Position numbers and translations under genes: made by a program. A DNA stretch of 64,000 nt from Calonectria ilicicola (taxonomy: Eukaryota > Ascomycota > Sordariomycetes > Hypocreales > Nectriaceae). The DNA lies in assembly GCA_020809705.1 (NCBI GenBank), contig CP085833.1, positions 496,001 to 560,000 on the forward strand, given 5' to 3'. Shown one piece after another: positions 58,131 through 64,000 of the stretch. A model generated the notes under the pieces. The model made no database searches and was not told the origin of the DNA. It saw only the letters and a program-made list of their open reading frames with translations. Positions within the stretch are counted from its first letter, which is position 1, and every line of letters begins with the position of its first letter.

Positions 58131-59824
58131 GTTCAGTCGGGTCCGGCGGCGGTTTCTTGCAAGAAATGGACAATGGGGATGAATTGTCCCTCATTCGCAA
58201 CAGATGTGGTTGTCCAGAACCAGAAAACCTTGGCACGGCGAAGGGGGAGTTGCGGGCTTAATTATACAGGCTGCTCACTTTTTGCTCAGGGTGCGTTCGG
58301 ACCAACATATGTCAGGACAGGCCACACGGGGATTTTTTCTACAGCGCCCCAGGGCATCGTGTGAGGGTTGGATACAGGTACCAAAGAGGGATAGGGGAGG
58401 GGGATGTGTGGACACAATTGATTTGCTTATCCGTACTGAGTACGCTGCTTGGGCGCCGTTATCTCTGACCCTGGCGATTTTTTGGGTACTAGACGAGTAC
58501 TCTGTACATGGACGCCGCAGAAGGGGCGAGCTCTAGCCACAGGTATGATGACCTGGCACACGCTGCGACAGAAGCGTCTTTTCCAGAGGCTTGGCTCACA
58601 CTCACGCGGCCCAACTACCCCGCGAATAATGAAGCCGTCGACAAGGCGTAATATACAAGCAATGATGCTCGCCTGCAGGGGACAACGGCAATCCCCACGG
58701 GGAATCGACAACGCCTAGATGCCATTACGTGATAGCTCACAAGAGACTCACAAGGTCTTGGGTACAGCATCAGTTACGCCACAGCTCTTGGCTCTTCCCC
58801 ACGGGGTACATGCGAGTCGTTGCACCGCGGTGGAAGGGCAAGTGGCATGGCACGGGCAGCCCGGGACCGGATCGATGATGCGACGCCTGGAAGCCCAAAA
58901 ACTTTCCTTCTTTGTACGTTTGTACGTAAACGCAAAGCTTCAGCGAGCGAGTTAGCGAGTAGCGAGCGCTGCAGGGGAGAGCTTCCAGGTGGGCTCCCCG
59001 TTATCGACAAGGACCAGCAACGCCATTCGCCGCAGGGGTCTTGGCCTGATGCAATCTATTGCCCCCTTTGGGAATGGTTGCATATCCGCCCTAAGCTGCC
59101 AGTTCGCCGTCATCGACGTGAGCGCGAACTGCCGCAACGGGCAAGGCGCGTGATAGTGGCTGGCTTGCCGTTCACCTTCACTGTCTTGTCTGACGGTTGG
59201 TAGTTAGCTTGCAGCTTCGCCCAAAGTAGCTATTCATGTGCATGTTTTGACGACAGCATCCATGCACCACAGACGTTAGTGCACGTTTGTTTGTTGGACA
59301 GAAGCAATTCTCCTCCGCCCAATCCCGCTCCGCTCCAATCCCGCCTCGTCATCTGACCAAGCCCGGCTGCAACAGTGGGCCGCGCAATTGGTGAGTGTAT
59401 CTCGAGTTTCGACGCCTGACTTGACACGGCAGCTCGGCCGCATAATCTCCTTGCGCTGCTGCACCGCAATCATGGAGATGCCGCTTACCGGCCGGTCTCC
59501 GCCGGCACTTCGACAATGGCTTTTGCACCGTCACAGCGGCCGGGCCACGGTGGGGAATCCCCAACATGAGGCGGCTACGGCAGTGTCCGATGACGAGCGT
59601 GCCCGTTCTCTGTCGCGTCTATAAGAAGCTGTAATCCTCCTTTGATGCTTGGTCAAGGTTCAGGTCCAAGAGACACAGACAATCAATACAAAGATCTCAA
59701 ACAGCCCGCTCTCGCCATCCTCCTCCAGCTTTCCTCATCCCATCTCACCATCGACAACCTTTTGTCGTTGCTTCTTACACCCAGTATCGTATGGCACATT
59801 CTCTAAGTCCAGAAAACCCACACC
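58131..59824. promoter_or_regulatory. Divergent promoter region of permease and amine oxidase genes
   Basis: 1.7 kb between the two starts. A TATAAG box lies at 59,620-59,625, about 200 bp before the amine-oxidase ATG, followed by CT-rich leader sequence near 59,710-59,770, both common in strongly expressed fungal genes. HGATAR sites for AreA-type nitrogen regulators lie at 58,459-58,464, 58,730-58,735, 59,001-59,006 and 59,151-59,156. That number is no more than expected by chance. No gene was found in the interval. Confidence 0.45.
59620..59625 (+). promoter_or_regulatory. Candidate TATA box of the amine oxidase gene
   Basis: TATAAG, about 200 bp upstream of ATG 59,825 and followed by a CT-rich leader. 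It is a plausible core promoter, assigned by position only. Confidence 0.4.
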
Positions 59825-62013
59825 ATGATTGCAGACACCTCAGCTATCGCCGGTTACACCGTGTACCGGGAAGAGCCCAACGATGCCGCTCCAGATCTGT
59901 CTAAGCTGCACACCGTCCATCCCCTGGGTAAGTTTTGCTGCGGTGGTGGTGCTCGCCTCGCATTCGCCTACAGCCTCTATCAGTTCGTCGCGCTAACAGG
60001 GGTTATCTTGCAGATCAGCTATCCATTGACGAGATCCGCGCTGCCCGCAAGCTCATCATTGACCATGCCAGCCCCAAGCAGCTCAAGTTCAACTGCCTCA
60101 CCCTGCGCGAGCCCAAGAAGCACGAGTATGCTGCTTTCCGCGCCCGCAAGGGCCCCCGCCCGGACCGACGGGCCTTTGCCATTGTGATTGAGAAGCCCAG
60201 CTGCCAGATCGCCGAGGTCGTCGCCAACTTGACCACCTCCAAGATTGAGGACTGGAAGCCCATCTACGATGTCGGCCCCACGCTCACCCTCGAGGATCTC
60301 GACGTGTGCGAGCGTGTCTGCCGAGTTGACCCCCAGGTCATTGAGGTGTGCCGCGAAATCGGCATCACGGACATGTCCAAGGTCTACCTCGACGCCTGGG
60401 CCATCGGTTTCGACAACCGCTGGGGCTTCGAGCGCCGCCTCCAGCAGGGATTGGCCTACTACCGCAACTCTGAGAACGACAACCAGTACGCCCACCCTCT
60501 GGACTTTTCCGTCGTTGTCGACACCGAGACCGAGGAGGTCCTCGCCGTCGACGTGCGCCGCGTCAATGGCGAGCGCACCAAGGTCCCGCTCGAGGAGCAC
60601 AACTACATGCCCGAGTTCATTGGTGAGAACTATGTCGACGGCGTGCTCAAGCCCATCAACATCACCCAGCCCGAGGGCGTCTCGTTCCGCATGCGCGGCA
60701 ACGAGATCCAATGGGCCGGCTACAAGATGCACATTGGCTTCAACTACCGCGAGGGGATCGTGCTGTCTGATGTCCGCATGGAGGACCAGCACGAGCACCG
60801 CGAGCGCACTCTCTTCAACCGCATCAGTGTTGTTGAGATGGTTGTCCCCTACGGCAACCCCGAGCCTCCTCACCAGAAGAAGCACGCCTTCGACGTTGGT
60901 GAGTACGGTACTGGTTTCATGACCAACTCGCTCAAGCTTGGATGCGACTGCAAGGGCGCCATCCACTACCTTGACGCCGTCATGGCCACCGGCAGCGGCG
61001 AGCCCGCCGTCATCAAGAATGCCATCTGCATTCACGAGGAGGACAACGGTCTCCTCTACAAGCACACCGACTACCGCGACGGCACCGTTATCTCTGCCCG
61101 TGACCGCAAGCTCATCATCTCGCAAATCATCACCGCCGCCAACTACGAGTACGGCTTCTACCACACCTTTACCCTTGACGGCACCTACAAGCTCGAGATG
61201 AAGCTTACCGGCATGCTCAACACCTACTGCATGGCCCCCAGCGAGACCGCCGCCCCCTTCGGCACTGAGGTCGCCCACCGCATCAACGCCCACAACCACC
61301 AGCACATCTTCTCTCTGCGTGTCGACCCCGAGGTCGATGGCCCCAACAACACAGTCGTGCAGAACGATGCCGTCCCCGCCGACGACCCCGTCGGCTCCCC
61401 CGGCAACTTCTACGGAAACGGCTTCTACTGCAAGAAGACTCCCTTCAAGACCTCCAAGGAGGCCGTGGCCGACTACAAGTTCGAGACCAGCCGCTCTTGG
61501 GACATTATGAACCCCAGCAGCATCAACCCCGCTTGCAAGAAGCCCGTCGCCTACAAGATCCTCAACAGCAGCTGCCCCGGTCTGCTAGCCAAGCCCGGCA
61601 GCATGGTCTACAAGCGCGCTGCCTTTGCCCGTCACAGTCTGTGGGTTACTCCCTACAAGGACTACGAGCTGTTCCCTGCTGGTGACTACGTGTGCCAGTC
61701 CACCGGCGAGGAGAAGCACCCCTACAACTCGACCATTGTCGACTGGGTTGACCGTGACGAGCCCATTGACAACACCGACATTGTGTGCTACATTCAGTTC
61801 GGTCTCACCCATTTCCCCCGATGCGAGGACTTCCCCGTGATGCCCGCTGAGCCCGTCAGCGTCATGCTGCGCGCCTCCAACTTCTTCCAGAAGAACCCCG
61901 GTCTGTGGGTGCCCCCTTCGGCTGTCTGCGTGGATACCGTATCCGCCAACGCCTTTGGCAGCAAGGAGGAGAAGCCAGCCGCTTCCTGCTGCGCTGCTCC
62001 TGCCAAGCTGTAA
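59825..62013 (+). CDS. Copper amine oxidase (TPQ-type primary amine oxidase)
   Basis: Two exons, 59,825-59,927 and 60,014-62,013, with an 86-nt GT-AG intron, give 700 residues from ATG 59,825. The catalytic features are intact: Tyr412 in ANYEYGF, which becomes topaquinone; the base Asp328 in KHAFDVGEYG; copper ligands His463 and His465 (HQH) and His634 in LTHFPRCEDFPVMP. The enzyme converts primary amines plus oxygen and water to aldehyde, ammonia and hydrogen peroxide. The C-terminus, after a Cys/Ala-rich stretch, is AKL, a PTS1-type peroxisomal signal like that of methylamine oxidases of yeasts. The gene is GC-rich at third positions, with strong codon bias, which suggests high expression. 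It is divergent from the permease and near the aldehyde dehydrogenase, forming an apparent amine-utilisation group. Confidence 0.96.
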
Positions 62014-63456
62014 ACTTGGAATCATTTTTGTATAGTATTTTTTTTTCTTGCTGTTTTTGTTTTTTTCTTTGTTACAAGAGCGAAAATGCATTGCCGTGTC
62101 TAAACACTTGCATCTGGGGTTTGGGAATTGTTTACGAAACAGGCGCTTTTTTTTAATGATTTGGCTATGAGTTTGATGATGGGGATAGCTAGCAAAATAG
62201 CAACGAAAAGAGTGAATACACTATTTTGACCCAATTAATTTTTTTATTCCGAGTGCCGCGTTGTATTAACCGCAAAGCATCTAAATAAGTGTTTGTGAAC
62301 ATGTCTATTTATGTACCTGAGGCTATCATCATGGTGATGAGAAACTGGTCACATGAGGTAAACTTTACTGCCAGAACGTCAAAAGAACCACAAAAGCAAA
62401 TAAATAAGATACGAAAATGAATCTCTGGTAATATCGTGTTATTGCTTCGAACTTCTTCTTGATCTTGAGTTCACTTTTGAATGGTGTCGTCATTTTTTGT
62501 TGGGTGTCACTGTTTCATCGTGTGGTGTTTAGCTCCATCGTCCGGATCGGAGGCCAACCTAAACTACTGCGGGAAGATGGTTTCCCACATGGCAAACACG
62601 CAGCGGGAACTACAATAAATTGGGTCCTCTTCCAAGGCTAAACTAGTCGCAAGCTATCACCCAAACTGCGAGATCGCGGTCAAAGTGTGATGCCGAGGTA
62701 GCTTTGAGCTTGGTGTAGGGTAACAGTTCGCGGCGGGACGTGCGTGGACAACTTTGATAACAAGTACCTGATACATGCTCCACAACGCGTCGGTAAATTA
62801 TTACCATCAAAGTAACCCAAGTGGGCCGTTTCTGACTTTTCTTTTAGATGATAAATCGCGTCAAGCATGAATTCATATGCGTAATGAAAACACGGCGCGG
62901 TCTATCCTGGTCAAATCCTGATTACAGGCCTCAATGGGCACGCTCCCCTGTCCCAACCCATTCCTCTTCACACCTAAAAATAAAAAGCAAAGAAAGACGG
63001 GGAGATGATTTTCCTCTGGGGTCCGACTGAATTTTCGCAATCCAACTTGATATGTGGATCTCGACATTAAGCATCACCCGTGAGGAACATACCCCCACTT
63101 CTCGCTCTGTCGCGGTTATGGGTATTTTGCTCGAAGCCGTTTTAGGCTAGAGAGAGAGGTGACTGTCGTAGATTTCGGATAAAATCTGAATTCAATTGTC
63201 GAGTTTATCAATGAGGAAGGGTTTGAAACGCAAAAGATCATAAACTAAATTTATATACTCTAGAGGGAGGGGAGCAAGATATTTTCCGTAGTAAAAAGGA
63301 AGAGTAAAAGCCGTTACAGCCATACACGATTAAAAAAATTAGGTATCACTTTCTTCACAACGAAATATATCTTGGCTTCATATTTCTTTTTATTCATTAT
63401 ATAGTCATCAATTAAGGCCCACCTCATCCTGAGCCTGATATGTATATATTCATGCT
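62014..63456. other. Intergenic region between convergent genes, 1.4 kb
   Basis: T-rich stretches at about 62,028-62,070 lie just after the amine-oxidase stop and probably serve 3'-end formation. No domain-bearing frame, repeat or RNA gene was recognised. Confidence 0.5.
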
Positions 63457-64000
63457 TTAGAATTTCGAACCCCAAGTCTCTTCCGAGCTCAAACAGTCGC
63501 GGGCCAATTGATCTCCATGGTCCGCATTGCTTGTAACGAAACCTGCTTCGGGACTCATGTCTGGGCCTGGGTCGTTGAATGTGGATACATGGCGAGTATT
63601 ATCCTTGCCGACCTCAAGAATGGTTCCACCAGGGTGTTCATCGCTTTCTACACATGCAAACATGGCCTGCGCAACCTCTTCTGGCGTCACCCAGCCATCC
63701 TTTGTTTGGTCGACATTAGCTAGCTTTTCTGGGTGCTCTGTCCACAAGGGAGTCTTGACCACACCGGGCGCAACGGCAGTGATACGGATACCGTCGCTGG
63801 CCTCGATTGGTTCCATGCTTCGGACAAATCCTGTAATTCCAAACTTGGTGGCACCATAGATTGGAGCTCTGTAGACGGGGTAGTATCCAGCCACTGAGGC
63901 AATGTGGACGATTCGCTTTGGGTTTGCGACCGATGCCTTTTCTTGAGCAGGTTTTGACGAACCCGGGGCAGCCTTTGGGTATAACCAGTGGGAAATAGCC
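63457..64000 (-). CDS. Short-chain dehydrogenase/reductase (SDR), partial at window edge
   Basis: The 3' portion of an SDR on the minus strand, open from the right edge to a stop at 63,457 (about 180 codons visible). The N-terminal cofactor loop lies outside the window. Visible family features are IVHIASVAGYY, with the catalytic Ser region, followed by the YGATK catalytic Tyr-Lys pair and the VAPGVVKTPLW loop after strand 6. The sequence style is that of fungal relatives of 15-hydroxyprostaglandin dehydrogenase, which oxidise or reduce small alcohols and ketones with NAD(P). A stretch rich in Pro/Ser/Ala between AISHWLYP and NPKRIV looks like a surface insertion. It is convergent with the amine oxidase and no functional link is evident. 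The start codon cannot be given. Confidence 0.88.
   Translation of the reverse strand, partial: AISHWLYPKAAPGSSKPAQEKASVANPKRIVHIASVAGYYPVYRAPIYGATKFGITGFVRSMEPIEASDGIRITAVAPGVVKTPLWTEHPEKLANVDQTKDGWVTPEEVAQAMFACVESDEHPGGTILEVGKDNTRHVSTFNDPGPDMSPEAGFVTSNADHGDQLARDCLSSEETWGSKF

Noticed and set aside
58131..59824. Four HGATAR (AreA-type) sites as evidence of nitrogen control of the amine group
   Set aside because: About five such matches are expected by chance in 1.7 kb counting both strands, so the count is not evidence.
60019..61305. Long 428-codon open frame on the minus strand
   Set aside because: It is the antisense shadow of the strongly codon-biased copper amine oxidase gene; composition is almost only Val, Leu, Gly, Asp and Ala.

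Overview
This window is nuclear DNA of a filamentous ascomycete. The evidence is short GT-AG introns of about 46-115 nt with CTAAC-like branch sites, Zn2Cys6 regulators, HET and CHAT-TPR genes, a DMATS prenyltransferase, and transposons heavily decayed by C-to-T/G-to-A transitions as in repeat-induced point mutation (RIP). A Sordariomycete such as a member of Hypocreales would fit, but the species cannot be fixed from sequence alone.

Layout. (1) 1-12,180 is a very AT-rich block without genes. It holds a chromodomain-bearing Ty3/Gypsy element (1599-6966; 212-bp LTRs; 5-bp target duplication TTATC) nested inside an older, more decayed Gypsy element that runs off the left edge and ends near 10,961. 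(2) 12,419-18,864 is a decayed secondary-metabolism patch: an AflR-like Zn2Cys6 regulator, an adenylation-thiolation-reductase synthetase remnant with an in-frame stop, and a second Zn2Cys6 gene whose first splice junction is puzzling. (3) 20,627-20,705 is a tRNA-Gly(TCC) with a short intron. (4) 21,083-25,697 is a CHAT-TPR (caspase-like) gene broken by three stops and a frameshift. (5) 27,048-37,461 carries a sulfotransferase-like gene, a divergent P450/DMATS pair and an alkylsulfatase. (6) 38,897-50,555 carries a secreted aldose epimerase, a rhodopsin-like 7-TM protein, a sugar transporter and an unrecognised multi-pass membrane protein. (7) 50,974-53,440 is a HET gene interrupted by one stop. 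(8) 54,026-62,013 is a coherent amine-catabolism group: aldehyde dehydrogenase, APC permease and copper amine oxidase. (9) The right edge cuts a short-chain dehydrogenase.

How the genes fit together. The clearest functional unit is the amine group. A permease would import a primary amine, the copper amine oxidase would turn it into an aldehyde, and the dehydrogenase would oxidise the aldehyde. Both enzymes end in the tripeptide AKL, a peroxisomal PTS1-type signal. The P450 and DMATS genes share a 0.66-kb promoter region and may form a small prenylated-indole or amino-acid pathway, with the sulfo-group genes nearby. Several accessory genes carry single transition-type nonsense changes, which suggests that RIP-like or neutral decay reaches beyond the transposon block.
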